Below, in pieces: positions 1 to 8,440 of a stretch of DNA of 64,000 nucleotides. The stretch is taken from positions 2,170,001 through 2,234,000 of the forward strand of contig CAVUZA010000002.1 of the NCBI GenBank assembly GCA_963745915.1. The letters run 5' to 3'. The notes under the pieces were generated by a model. The model was not told the DNA's origin. It did no database searches and worked only from the letters and a program-made list of their open reading frames with translations. Source of the stretch: VRUE01 sp963745915. Lineage in GTDB: Bacteria > Actinomycetota > Thermoleophilia > Solirubrobacterales > 70-9. Numbering within the stretch: the first letter of the stretch is position 1; the number at the start of each line of letters is the position of its first letter. The position numbers and the translations under genes were made by a program.

Positions 1-745
1 TGCCGGCGCGCTCGCCCGCGGCTTCCTCGCCGCGCTCGGGGTCGGCGTCCACAGCCACGTGCTGCAGATCGCCTCGGTGCGGGCGCCGGAGCGCCCCGAC
101 CTCGGCCCCGAGGACTTCGCCGCCGTCGACGATGACCCGGTGCGCTGCCTCGACGCCGAGGCCAGCGCGGCGATGGTGGCCGAGATCAACCGCCTGCGCA
201 AGGCCAACGAGAGCCTCGGCGGCAGCTTCGAGGTGCGCGCCTTCGGCCTCGTCCCCGGGCTCGGCTCGCACGTCTCCTGGGAGGACCGCCTCGACGGCCG
301 CCTGGCCGGCGCCGTCGCCTCGATCCAGTCGGTCAAGGGGGTGGCGATCGGCGAGGCCTGGGACGTCGCCGGCCGGCCCGGCTCCGAGGCCCACGACGAG
401 ATCTTCTGGTCGCCCGAGCGCGGCTACTTCCGCGAGACCAACCACGCCGGCGGCCTCGAGGGCGGGATGACCAACGGCCTGCCGCTCTCGGTGCGGGCCG
501 CGATCAAGCCGATCTCGACCCTGACCAAGCCGCTGCGCTCGGTCGACACCGAGAGCAAGGAGCCCGCCCAGGCGCTGCGCGAGCGCACCGACTCGACCGT
601 GGTCCCGGCCGCCGCCGTCGTCGCCGAGGCGATGGTCTGCCTGGTTCTCGCCCGCTGCTACCGCGAGAAGTTCGGCGGCGACCACATCGACGACGTGCTC
701 GCCGCGGTCGAGGCCTACAGGCAGCGGATCGACTTCCGGGGGTAG
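1..745 (+). CDS. aroC: Chorismate synthase, C-terminal part (truncated by window edge)
   Basis: The reading frame is open from base 2 and ends in TAG at 743-745, so the N-terminal part lies outside the window. The enzyme converts 5-enolpyruvylshikimate-3-phosphate to chorismate with reduced FMN. The visible 247 residues contain family signatures: GVGVHSHVLQI, AIGEAWDVA, the GGLEGGMTNG glycine-rich stretch, and a C-terminal RERTDSTVVPAA segment that matches the conserved R-x-D-x-x-x-VPAA region. It is followed after 4 nt by the fused aroK-aroB and then aroQ, so this is a shikimate operon. Identity is secure; only the start is unknown. Confidence 0.95.
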   Translation, partial: AGALARGFLAALGVGVHSHVLQIASVRAPERPDLGPEDFAAVDDDPVRCLDAEASAAMVAEINRLRKANESLGGSFEVRAFGLVPGLGSHVSWEDRLDGRLAGAVASIQSVKGVAIGEAWDVAGRPGSEAHDEIFWSPERGYFRETNHAGGLEGGMTNGLPLSVRAAIKPISTLTKPLRSVDTESKEPAQALRERTDSTVVPAAAVVAEAMVCLVLARCYREKFGGDHIDDVLAAVEAYRQRIDFRG

Positions 746-749
746 GGCG

Positions 750-2279
750 GTGCGGCCCGCGATCGTCTTCATCGGCTTCATGGGGGCGGGCAAGTCGACC
801 GCGGCCGAGGCGCTGGCCGGCGCCCTGGACTCGGTCGAGGACATCGACGTCCTGATCGAGCGGCGGGTCGGGATGCCGGTTCGCGAGTTCTTCGACGCCG
901 AGGGCGAGCCGCGCTTCCGCCAAGTGGAGGAGGAGGTCGCCACCGAGCTGCTCGCCGGCGCCGCGGGCCAGGCGATCGCGCTGGGCGGCGGCAGCGTGCT
1001 CAGCGCTCCGGTGCGCGAGGCGCTCGCCGCTCACACCGTCGTCTGGCTCGACGTCGACCGGGAGACCGCCTGGCGGCGGGTCGAAGGGTCCGACCGTCCT
1101 CTCGCGCAGAGCCGAGACCGGTTCGACCAGCTCTTCGACCAGCGCCGCCCGATCTACGAGTCGCTGGCCGACGTGGTCCTGCCGGCGGGCGACCCGGGCA
1201 TGGTCGCCCGCGCCCTGCCCTCGATCCAGGCGCTCGCCGAGTACCCGCCCGGCAGCAGGCTGCTCTGGGCGGCGAGCGCCTCGGGCGAGTACCCGGTCTT
1301 CGCCGGCGACGGGCTGCTCGGCGCCGGCCCCTGGCCGCTGAGCGGCGAGCGCTGCTGCGTCACCGACGCGACGGTCGGGCCGCTCTACGCCGAGCGCCTG
1401 GCGCCGCTGGCGGCGACGGTCGAGGTGCCGCCGGGCGAGGGGGCGAAGACGATGGCCGAGGCCGAGCAGGTGCTGCGCGAGATGGCCCGGCTCGGCGTCA
1501 CCCGCGAGGACCACGTCGTCGCCCTCGGCGGCGGCGTCGTCGGCGACCTCGCCGGCTTCTGCGCCCACGTCTACCAGCGCGGCGTGCCGGTGGTCCAGGT
1601 GCCGACCACGCTGGTCGCCCAGGTCGACTCCGCCTACGGCGGCAAGACCGGCGTCGACCTGCCCGAGGGCAAGAACTACGCCGGCGCCTACCAGCTGCCG
1701 GCGGCGGTGATCGCCGACACCTCGACCCTCGCCAGCCTGCCCGCGGCCGAGCTGGCGGCCGGCTTCGTCGAGGCGCTGAAGACCGGCCTGCTGGCCGGGG
1801 GCGCGCTCTGGGAGCGGGTGCGGGCGGTCGAGTCGCTCGACCCGCAGAGCCTCGGCGACGTCGTCTTCGCCTGCGCCCGCTACAAGTGCGCCGTGGTCGC
1901 CGCCGACGAGCGCGACGCCGGCCTGCGCCAGGCGCTCAACCTCGGTCACACGGTCGGCCACGCGATCGAGGCGGCGAGCGGTTACCGGCGCTACCGTCAC
2001 GGCGAGGCCGTCGGGCTCGGCCTGCTGGCGGCGCTGCGGCTCTCCGAAGCGCCGGCGCTGCGCGACGAGGCCGAGGCGATCCTCGCCCGCCACGGGCTGC
2101 CGGTCGGGCTCGACGCCGAGGTCGGCGCCGCGGACGTGCTCGACGCGGTCGGGCGCGACAAGAAGCGCACCGCCGAGGGGGTCGGCTTCGTCCTGCTCGC
2201 CGAGCCGGGCGAGCCGCGCACCGGCCAGCTGGTCGATCCCTCTAGGCTGCGTGCCGCCGTGGAGGAGCTCTACCGGTGA
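750..2279 (+). CDS. aroKB: Bifunctional shikimate kinase / 3-dehydroquinate synthase (AroK-AroB fusion)
   Basis: One 509-residue frame carries two shikimate-pathway enzymes. Residues 1 to about 165 are shikimate kinase, with Walker A GFMGAGKS near residue 9, the shikimate-binding region EDIDVLIERRVG, the FFDAEGEPRFR segment and GGGSVL. Residues from about 170 to the end are dehydroquinate synthase, with GEGAKT, the NAD-binding ALGGGVVGDLAGF, VPTTLVAQVDSAYGGKTGV, and metal-ligand motifs LNLGHTVGHAIE and RHGEAVGLG. The GTG start at 750 lies 4 nt after aroC and the stop overlaps the GTG of aroQ, so the genes are probably translationally coupled. No stop or frameshift separates the domains. In most bacteria these are two adjacent proteins. 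Confidence 0.95.
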   Translation: MRPAIVFIGFMGAGKSTAAEALAGALDSVEDIDVLIERRVGMPVREFFDAEGEPRFRQVEEEVATELLAGAAGQAIALGGGSVLSAPVREALAAHTVVWLDVDRETAWRRVEGSDRPLAQSRDRFDQLFDQRRPIYESLADVVLPAGDPGMVARALPSIQALAEYPPGSRLLWAASASGEYPVFAGDGLLGAGPWPLSGERCCVTDATVGPLYAERLAPLAATVEVPPGEGAKTMAEAEQVLREMARLGVTREDHVVALGGGVVGDLAGFCAHVYQRGVPVVQVPTTLVAQVDSAYGGKTGVDLPEGKNYAGAYQLPAAVIADTSTLASLPAAELAAGFVEALKTGLLAGGALWERVRAVESLDPQSLGDVVFACARYKCAVVAADERDAGLRQALNLGHTVGHAIEAASGYRRYRHGEAVGLGLLAALRLSEAPALRDEAEAILARHGLPVGLDAEVGAADVLDAVGRDKKRTAEGVGFVLLAEPGEPRTGQLVDPSRLRAAVEELYR

Positions 2280-2734
2280 ACGCCTCGCACAACCGGGTCG
2301 CCGTTCTGCACGGCGTCAACTTCGACATCCTCGAGCGCCGCGACGCCTCCGTCTACGGCGGCCTCTCGCTGGTCGAGCTGGAGTCGAGGATCAGCGCCTG
2401 GGCGCGGGGCATGGAGCTGGAGACGATCTACTTCCAGACCAACGCCGAGGGCGAGTTCTGCGAATACCTGCACCGGGTGCCGGAGCTGGCCGACGCGGCC
2501 ATCGTCAACGCCGGCGCCTGGACCCACTACTCCCGGGCGATCGCCGACGCGCTCGACGTCGCCGGCGTGCCCGCGGTCGAGGTCCACCTCTCGGCGGTCG
2601 AGGCGCGCGAGGACTGGCGCGCCTTCTCGGTCTTCGACGGCCTGGTCGCGGCGAAGATCTCGGGCAAGGGCCCGGACGGCTACCGCGAGGCGCTCGAGCT
2701 GCTCGCCGCCGAGCTCGGCGCCGGCGGGCGATGA
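2276..2734 (+). CDS. aroQ: Type II 3-dehydroquinate dehydratase (divergent)
   Basis: A 152-residue protein that dehydrates 3-dehydroquinate to 3-dehydroshikimate. It starts with GTG overlapping the aroKB stop (GTGA). The type II landmarks are present but altered. The usual LNGPNLNLL is LHGVNFDIL, the active-site loop is ERRDASVYGG with the catalytic Arg and Tyr kept, the QSNxEGE segment is QTNAEGE, the His-containing motif is NAGAWTHYS, and the C-terminal EVHLS and ARED-W-R motifs are clear. Catalytic residues are retained, so it is probably active. Position in the aro operon supports the call. It ends in an ATGA overlap with the next peptidase. Confidence 0.88.
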   Translation: MNASHNRVAVLHGVNFDILERRDASVYGGLSLVELESRISAWARGMELETIYFQTNAEGEFCEYLHRVPELADAAIVNAGAWTHYSRAIADALDVAGVPAVEVHLSAVEAREDWRAFSVFDGLVAAKISGKGPDGYREALELLAAELGAGGR

Positions 2735-3792
2735 GCGCCGCGCGCGGCGAGCGCCTGGCGACCTCGCTGGCCGCCCAGGAGCTGGACTGCATCCTGGTCA
2801 CCGACCTGGTCAACGTCGGCTACCTGACCGGGTTCGGCGGCACCAACGGGGCCTGCGTCTGCAGTCCCGAGCAGCGCGTCTTCCTCACCGACTTCCGCTA
2901 CACCGAGCGGGCCGAGGCCGAGGTGTCCGGCTGGGAGGTGGTCACCGTGCGCGACGACTGGCTCGGCGGGATCGCCTCCCGGCTCGCCGGCCGGGCCGGC
3001 TTCGAGGACCACCAGATGGCGGTGCGCACCCGGGAGAAGCTGGGCACGAAGCTGCCCGAGGGGGTCGAGCTGGTCGGCGCCGGGGGCGCGGTCGAGGAGC
3101 TGCGCCGGGTCAAGGACGAGGCCGAGCTGGCGGCGATCGCGGCGGCGGCCGAGCTCGCCGACGAGGTCTGGCGCTTCTCGCTCGAGCGCGGCCTGGCCGG
3201 GCGCAGCGAGCTCGACGTCGCCGGCGCCGCCGAGGCGCGGATGCGCGAGCTGGGTGCCGAGCCCTCCTTCCCGACGATCGTCGCCGCCGGGCCCAACGGC
3301 GCCCTGCCGCACGCCGAGCCGGGCGAGCGCGAGATCGGCCGCGGCGAGCTGGTCGTCTTCGACATGGGCGCCAAGCTCGACGGCTACTGCTCGGACGGCA
3401 CCCGCACCTTCGCCACCGGCGAGCCGGGCGAGGCGGCGCGGGCGGTCTACGAGACGGTGCGCGAGGCGCAGGCGGCGGCGCTGGGCGCGGTGCGGGCCGG
3501 CGCCCGCGGCGAGGACGTCGACGGCGTCGCCCGCGAGCTGATCGCCGCCGCCGGCTACGGCGAGCGCTTCGGCCACGGGCTCGGCCACGGCGTCGGGCTC
3601 GAGGTGCACGAGGCGCCGCGCGTCTCGCAGCGCTCCGAGGACGTGCTCGCGGCCGGCGAAGTGGTGACGATCGAGCCCGGCGTCTACCTCCCCGGCGAGC
3701 TCGGCGTCCGCATCGAGGACCTGGTCGTCGTCACCGAGACCGGCCACCGCAACCTCAGCGGCCTCCCCAAGGACCTCCAGCTGGTCGACTGA
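2731..3792 (+). CDS. pepQ: Xaa-Pro aminopeptidase / M24 metallopeptidase
   Basis: A 353-residue M24 family peptidase that removes residues before proline or splits Xaa-Pro dipeptides. The start is ATG 2731, overlapping the aroQ stop. The same frame is open upstream, but that part overlaps aroQ and is not coding. The N-terminal creatinase-like domain begins with the LVTDLVNVGYLTGF motif. The C-terminal pita-bread domain shows the metal ligands in VFDMGAKLDGYCSD (two Asp), GHGLGHGVGLEVHE (His), TIEPGVYL (Glu) and GVRIEDLVVV (Glu). This gene commonly sits beside efp and nusB in Gram-positive bacteria; here several unrelated genes separate them. PepP and PepQ cannot be separated from the sequence alone. 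Confidence 0.92.
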   Translation: MSAARGERLATSLAAQELDCILVTDLVNVGYLTGFGGTNGACVCSPEQRVFLTDFRYTERAEAEVSGWEVVTVRDDWLGGIASRLAGRAGFEDHQMAVRTREKLGTKLPEGVELVGAGGAVEELRRVKDEAELAAIAAAAELADEVWRFSLERGLAGRSELDVAGAAEARMRELGAEPSFPTIVAAGPNGALPHAEPGEREIGRGELVVFDMGAKLDGYCSDGTRTFATGEPGEAARAVYETVREAQAAALGAVRAGARGEDVDGVARELIAAAGYGERFGHGLGHGVGLEVHEAPRVSQRSEDVLAAGEVVTIEPGVYLPGELGVRIEDLVVVTETGHRNLSGLPKDLQLVD

Positions 3793-3849
3793 CCGGCAGG
3801 TGGGGTGCAGGATTCGCCGGACAGGGATACTCGCACCGATAGGGGGCGC

Positions 3850-4869
3850 ATGGCCTCGACCGCGGACAGCCTGCTCGAAGCGCGCCGCGAACGGCTGCTC
3901 GACATGGAGCGGCGGCTGCGCCGCTACCGCTTCGGCTGCTTCGGCATCCTCGCCCTGGCGCTCGCCTCGGCGGCGCCCGAAGTCGGCTGGCTGTGGATGG
4001 CGCCGCTCGCCGCCGGCCTCTGCGGCTTCGCCGTCGCCGACCGCTTCATGCAGGGCAGTGCCAAACCGTGGCTCTGGGTCGCCGGCGCCTGGGGGCTGCT
4101 GCCGCTGCTGCTGGCCGGCGCCGTGAGCGCCACCGGCGGCCCCGAGAGCCCGGTCCTGATGTGGTTCGCGCTGCCGGCGGTGACCCTCGGCGCCCGCTTC
4201 GAGCCCTGGGGGATGCGGGTCGGCACCGTCTATCTGATGGCGGTGCTCCTGCTCAGCACCGTCGCGGTCGACCCTGCAGCCGCGGCGGAGCAGAGCCAGG
4301 CGCTGACCGCGACCGTGGCCCTGGTGCTCAGCACCGTGATGCTCTCCGGCGCCCTGGTCGAGTCCGACCGCGCCCACCGCCGCCGCTCGACCCTCGACCC
4401 GCTCACCGGCCTCTTCAACCGCAACGCGCTCGAGCAGCGACTCGCCGACCTCGACGGTCAGCCCAGCGGCGAGGAGGGCAACTCGCACGCGCTGCTGCTC
4501 TGCGACCTCGACCACTTCAAGCGGGTCAACGACGACCTCGGCCACGCCACCGGCGACGCGGTCCTGCAGGACGTCGCCTACACGATGCGGGCGGTGCTGC
4601 GCGCCGGCGACTCGATCTACCGGATCGGCGGCGAGGAGATCCTCGTCGTCCTGCCCGGGGCCAGCGACGCCGACGCGGTGGCGATCGCCGAGCGCCTGCG
4701 CCGCGCCGTGCGCGAGCGCCGGCCGGAGGGCGTGCGGGTGACGATTAGCATCGGCGCCGCGGTCTCCAAGCCGGCCGTGGTCGACACCGAGGACCTCGTC
4801 GCCCGCGCCGACCGGGCGCTCTACTCGGCCAAGGCCGGCGGCCGCGACGCGGTCGTGCTCAGCGGCTGA
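3850..4869 (+). CDS. Membrane-bound diguanylate cyclase (GGDEF domain)
   Basis: A 339-residue protein predicted to make cyclic di-GMP from two GTP. Start ATG 3850 has AGGGGG a few bases upstream; an in-frame GTG at 3805 is possible but has no good ribosome site. About five to six hydrophobic segments fill residues 30-165, then a short linker RAHRRRSTLDPLTGLFNRNA leads into the GGDEF domain. The active-site signature is GGEEI at about residue 260, a functional variant. DLDHFKRVNDDLGHATGD and the C-terminal RADRALYSAKAGGRD are typical. No extracellular sensory domain is obvious beyond the membrane part. No RxxD inhibitory site is evident. Its tail overlaps the convergent M42 peptidase by 11 bp. 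Confidence 0.9.
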   Translation: MASTADSLLEARRERLLDMERRLRRYRFGCFGILALALASAAPEVGWLWMAPLAAGLCGFAVADRFMQGSAKPWLWVAGAWGLLPLLLAGAVSATGGPESPVLMWFALPAVTLGARFEPWGMRVGTVYLMAVLLLSTVAVDPAAAAEQSQALTATVALVLSTVMLSGALVESDRAHRRRSTLDPLTGLFNRNALEQRLADLDGQPSGEEGNSHALLLCDLDHFKRVNDDLGHATGDAVLQDVAYTMRAVLRAGDSIYRIGGEEILVVLPGASDADAVAIAERLRRAVRERRPEGVRVTISIGAAVSKPAVVDTEDLVARADRALYSAKAGGRDAVVLSG

Positions 4870-5908
4870 GGTCGGTCCCGGCGTCGAGCCGGGCGGCGAA
4901 GGCGGCGATCAGCTCGACCGTCGCCTCGAGGTCGGCGAGGTCGACCATCTCGACCGGCGAGTGCATGTAGCGCAGGGGGACCGAGACCAGGCCGGTGGGG
5001 ACGCCCTCGCGGGTGAACTGGACCGCGTCGGCGTCGGTGCCGGTGGTGCTGCCGGTGGCGCCCACCGTGTACTCGATCCCGGCTGCCTCGGCGGTCTCGA
5101 CCAGCAGCGCCGAGACCTGCGGCGAGAGCGTCGCGCCGCGGTAGATCACCGGCCCGGAGCCAAGCGGGTGGGAGCCGAGCTCCTTCTCGTCGATCCCGGG
5201 CGCGTCGGTGGCGTGGGTGACGTCGACGACGATCGCCGCGTCGGGGCGGGCGGCGAAGGTCGAGGTGCGGGCGCCGAAGAGGCCGATCTCCTCCTGCACG
5301 GCGGCGATCGCGGCGAAGCTGCCCGGCAGCGAGCCGCGCTCGTGGCAGCGGCGCAGCGCCTCGAGCGCGACGTAGGCGCCGAGCCGGTTGTCCATCGAGC
5401 GCGAGACCAGGCGCTCGCCGGCCAGGGCGAGCGGCGCGGCGTCGATCACGACCGGGTCGCCGACCCCGATCAGGCCCTCGGCCTGCTCGCGGTCGCTGGC
5501 GCCGACGTCGATGTGCATGCCTTTCATCTCGACCACCTTCTTGCGCGCCTCGGCATCGAGCAGGTGCAGCGGCCGGCGGCCGACGACGCCGGGCACGAGG
5601 CCGTCGCGGCCGCGGACCTCGACCCGCTGGCCGACCAGGATCTGCGGGTCCCAGCCGCCGATCGGGGCGAACCAGGCGAAGCCCTTCTCGTCGATGTGGC
5701 GGACGACGAGGCCGATCTCGTCGATGTGGCCGATCACGGCGAGCAGCGGCGCCGCCTCGCCGACCCGCGCCAGCGAGGAGCCGATGCCGTCGCTGGAGAC
5801 CTCGGCGAAGGAGGCGGCCTCGCGCCAGACGGCCGCCGCCGGCGCCTCGTATCCCGAGGGCGCGGCGACCTGCAGGAGGCGGTCGAGTAGTCGGGGGGTC
5901 TCGTTCAC
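4859..5908 (-). CDS. M42 family metallopeptidase (glutamyl aminopeptidase/endoglucanase-like)
   Basis: A 349-residue cytosolic aminopeptidase of the M42 family, which form large dodecameric particles with two metal ions per subunit. Visible motifs in order: AVIGHIDEIG (metal His and Asp), VSRSMDNRLG (bridging Asp), VQEEIGLFGART (catalytic Glu pair), VVDVTHATDAPG (metal Asp), and RYMHSPVEM (metal His). The family PDZ-like insertion is the region around GQRVEVRGRDGLVPGVVG. The next gene upstream on the same strand (M19 peptidase) is 45 bp away, so these may be co-transcribed peptidases. Older annotations call members cellulase M; peptidase activity is the established role. Confidence 0.92.
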   Translation of the reverse strand: MNETPRLLDRLLQVAAPSGYEAPAAAVWREAASFAEVSSDGIGSSLARVGEAAPLLAVIGHIDEIGLVVRHIDEKGFAWFAPIGGWDPQILVGQRVEVRGRDGLVPGVVGRRPLHLLDAEARKKVVEMKGMHIDVGASDREQAEGLIGVGDPVVIDAAPLALAGERLVSRSMDNRLGAYVALEALRRCHERGSLPGSFAAIAAVQEEIGLFGARTSTFAARPDAAIVVDVTHATDAPGIDEKELGSHPLGSGPVIYRGATLSPQVSALLVETAEAAGIEYTVGATGSTTGTDADAVQFTREGVPTGLVSVPLRYMHSPVEMVDLADLEATVELIAAFAARLDAGTDLSR

Positions 5909-5953
5909 GGCGAGGCGCAGTATGCCGTCTCGAACAGACGTCCGCCTGGCGGC

Positions 5954-7153
5954 CTACTCGAGCGGCTCGACCAGGGTCCGGCGCAGGGCGCGGACGGCGT
6001 TGTTGCGGAGGATCGCGTCGGCCTCCCCGGCGTAGGTCCGCCGCAGCGGGGCGATCAGCTTGGCGAGGTCCTCGGCGTACTCGATCCCGCCCACGGTCGG
6101 CTTGATGAAGCCGTCGAGGTCGGAGCCGATCCCGGTGTGGCGGTGGCTGCCGGTGACCGCGTGGATCGCGTCGATGTGGGCGTGCAGCGCCGCCAGGGTG
6201 CGCTTCAGCCCGCCGCGGCGCTTGAAGAGGCCGTCGTTGAGCTGGTGGTGGGCCATGATCAGGCCGATCACGCCGTCGCGGGCGGCGACCCGGGCGATCG
6301 TCTCCTCGCTCAGCATGTAGGACTGGTCGCCGAAGCGGTGGCCGGCGTGGGTGGCGAGGACGGGGTACTCCTCGGGCCGGGTGCCGAACTCGTCGTCGAG
6401 GTCGTCGAGCAGCTCGAAGGTGTCGTCGATCGCCGCCTCGCTCATGTGGCTGATGTCGATCAGCACCCGGTTGACGAACATCGCCCGCACCGCGGCGCGG
6501 CCGAGCTGGCTGAGGCCGACGCCGGGCGGCTGGGCGAAGAGCCAGCGGTAGCGGCTGTCGGAAAGGAAGGGGAGGGCGGGGGCGTTGGTGGCGACCTGGC
6601 GCCAGAAGAGGTGGGCGAGGGTGATGTAGGCGACGCCGCGCTGCGAGAGCTGGCGCACCCGCTGCCCGTAGGCGGAGGCGTCGGCGCCGAGGTGGAAGCC
6701 GCCCTCGACGCAGTGGGCGAAGCGCGGCAGGCCGGCGTCCCCCTCGCCCGTCAGGTCGTCCTTCGAGGTGACGACGACCGCCCGCCCGGCGAGCGAGTCC
6801 TCGACCTGGCCCAGGTGGGAGAGCAGCTCGCCGAAGGTCTTCTCGCTCGGTTCGCCTTCCGGCCAGGAGCTGGCGTCGATCTCGCCGTCGGGCAGGTAGA
6901 GGACGGAGAAGACGACGTCGACCTCGCCCGCCCGCAGCCGCTCGAGGTCGACCCGCCAGCTGTCCCAGATGTTGCGGAAGTTGAAGCCGCGCGCCAGGAT
7001 CAGCAGGATCGTCGCCTTCATCCGGTCCCAGCCGCCGCGCTTGTCGAGCTTGGTCATCGCCCGCAGCGCCGGCCCGGTGCGGCGCCGCTTGCCCTCGGCC
7101 AGCAGCCGCATCGGGTAGTGGCAGTGCAGATCGGCAATCGGCACGGTCCGCAA
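5954..7153 (-). CDS. Membrane dipeptidase (M19, renal dipeptidase family)
   Basis: A zinc dipeptidase of the amidohydrolase superfamily, about 399 residues from TTG 7153; an in-frame GTG at 7144 is equally possible and sits 10 nt after a TAAGAA -10 box. Motifs: DLHCHYP (DxH zinc ligands) at the very N-terminus, CVEGGFHLG (bridging Glu), DISHMSE (His), ATHAGHR (His) and GIGSDLDGF (catalytic Asp). These cover all expected ligands. Substrates in the family are dipeptides with a C-terminal D- or L-amino acid. No signal peptide is seen, so it is likely cytosolic despite the family name. Confidence 0.9.
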   Translation of the reverse strand: MRTVPIADLHCHYPMRLLAEGKRRRTGPALRAMTKLDKRGGWDRMKATILLILARGFNFRNIWDSWRVDLERLRAGEVDVVFSVLYLPDGEIDASSWPEGEPSEKTFGELLSHLGQVEDSLAGRAVVVTSKDDLTGEGDAGLPRFAHCVEGGFHLGADASAYGQRVRQLSQRGVAYITLAHLFWRQVATNAPALPFLSDSRYRWLFAQPPGVGLSQLGRAAVRAMFVNRVLIDISHMSEAAIDDTFELLDDLDDEFGTRPEEYPVLATHAGHRFGDQSYMLSEETIARVAARDGVIGLIMAHHQLNDGLFKRRGGLKRTLAALHAHIDAIHAVTGSHRHTGIGSDLDGFIKPTVGGIEYAEDLAKLIAPLRRTYAGEADAILRNNAVRALRRTLVEPLE

Positions 7154-7190
7154 ATTCTTAGCGGACGAGCCCGCTCGCCGTCGAGTCCGC

Positions 7191-7703
7191 TTAGCTGAAG
7201 CGCGACTGGGTCAGGCGGCAGTAGCGGAATTCGAAGACGAAGCTGACGTTGTTCGCCGCGTTGCTGCTGCGTTCGACCCGGATCGCTTCGTGCGCGGCGA
7301 GGATCTTGTTGTTGCCCTTCAGCGCCTTGCCGAGGTGGCGCAGGTTGGTCCTGACGATGCGCAGGTACTTGAACCACTTGCGCAGGCGGGCGTCGTCTTC
7401 GGTGGGGCGCGGCACCCTGGCGATCTTGCCGACGGTCTTGCCGAAGGCGATCGAGGCGTGGATGAACTGGCGCCCGGCCTGGCCGACGACCGCGGGCCGC
7501 TTGCTGCGCGCCTTCTTGCGCACGTTGCGCAGGATCCGCTTGTTGGCCCTGGTGTTCGCTTCGCAGATCGGCTCGACCAGCGAGCGGTATTCGCCGCGGT
7601 CGGGCACGCCGTCCTCGGCGCTGGCGCCGGCGGCGAGCACCCCGATCGCGATGCAGGTCAGAACTGCGGCGGCGGCCGGCAGCTGAACTCGAAGAGCCCT
7701 CAT
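7191..7703 (-). CDS. Small secreted protein of unknown function
   Basis: A 170-residue protein. Start ATG 7703 was preferred over an upstream in-frame codon at 7766 because it puts a clean signal peptide at the N-terminus (MRALRV, hydrophobic stretch, cleavage likely after AGASA) and has a GGGGGAAG ribosome-binding site. The mature part is basic and mostly helical with two cysteines (PICEAN and RYCRL) that could pair outside the cell. No catalytic motif is recognised. It looks like the small exported proteins typical of this class, possibly surface associated. Confidence 0.7.
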   Translation of the reverse strand: MRALRVQLPAAAAVLTCIAIGVLAAGASAEDGVPDRGEYRSLVEPICEANTRANKRILRNVRKKARSKRPAVVGQAGRQFIHASIAFGKTVGKIARVPRPTEDDARLRKWFKYLRIVRTNLRHLGKALKGNNKILAAHEAIRVERSSNAANNVSFVFEFRYCRLTQSRFS

Positions 7704-7827
7704 CTTCCCCCTTGCTGAGTCGTCCACTTCGCCGGCTCCCCGCCGGCCGTCCTCCCCTGCAAACAATAGAGAACGCCAAACGTAGCGCTGGGGGCCGGGG
7801 TCCGGCGGCGGCGCGCCGGCGATCCCC

Positions 7828-7833
7828 TAGGAT
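7828..7833 (+). promoter_or_regulatory. -10 box of efp, leaderless type
   Basis: TAGGAT lies 8 nt upstream of the efp GTG at 7842, and no ribosome-binding site is visible between them. Transcription would begin at or near the start codon. Confidence 0.55.
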
Positions 7834-7841
7834 TCGCCGCC

Positions 7842-8402
7842 GTGATCAGCACGAATCAATTCAAGAACGGGTCTCACATCGAGATCGACGGGACGATCTT
7901 CCGGATCGTCGAGTTCCAGCACGTGAAGCCGGGCAAGGGCGGGGCGTTCGTGCGGACCAAGCTGCGCAAGATCGAGGACGGGACGGTGCAGGACAAGACC
8001 TTCCGGGCGGGGGAGAAGTTCCGCCCGGTGCACACCGAGTCGCGCAAGATGCAGTACCTGTACGACTCCGGCGACGCGGTCGTCTTCATGGACACGCGCG
8101 ACTACGAGCAGATCGAGATCCCGCGCGAGGTGGCCGGCGAGGCGATGCGCTGGGTGCTGCCCAACGCCGAGGTCGACGTGCTCTTCGTCGACGAGCGGGC
8201 CAGCGACGTGCAGGTCGCGAGCGCGATCGAGATGAAGGTCACCGAGACCCAGCCCGGCGTCAAAGGCGACACCGCCTCCGGCGGCGGCAACAAGCCGGCG
8301 ACGCTCGAGTCGGGGGTCGTCGTCCAGGTGCCGCTCTTCATCGAGGAGGGCGAGGTCGTCCGCGTCGACACCCGCAGCGGCGAGTACGTCTCGCGCGCCT
8401 GA
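7842..8402 (+). CDS. efp: Elongation factor P
   Basis: A 186-residue translation factor that rescues ribosomes stalled at polyproline. GTG start at 7842. The N-terminal KOW-like domain has HVKPGKGGAFVRTK, with Lys32 at the loop tip where other EF-Ps are modified. Two OB-fold domains follow, ending in the typical VRVDTRSGEYVSRA. Length matches the family. Followed by nusB, a common Gram-positive arrangement. An unusual low-complexity segment GDTASGGGNKPATLESG lies in the linker before domain III, where the family normally has the shorter NKPATLETG. Confidence 0.97.
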   Translation: MISTNQFKNGSHIEIDGTIFRIVEFQHVKPGKGGAFVRTKLRKIEDGTVQDKTFRAGEKFRPVHTESRKMQYLYDSGDAVVFMDTRDYEQIEIPREVAGEAMRWVLPNAEVDVLFVDERASDVQVASAIEMKVTETQPGVKGDTASGGGNKPATLESGVVVQVPLFIEEGEVVRVDTRSGEYVSRA

Positions 8403-8440
8403 GGCACGCGCAGCCGGCGAAAGCGGGAGAATGAGCGCCG

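Noticed and set aside
504..2093. Long open frame on the minus strand opposite aroKB, and similar long antisense frames (2680-4545, 9822-11723, 19417-21288, 22974-25448, 27407-29086, 30651-32348)
   Set aside because: High-GC codon bias keeps antisense frames open. Their translations are low-complexity Arg/Gly/Val/Asp-rich, have no known motif, and lie entirely opposite well-supported genes.
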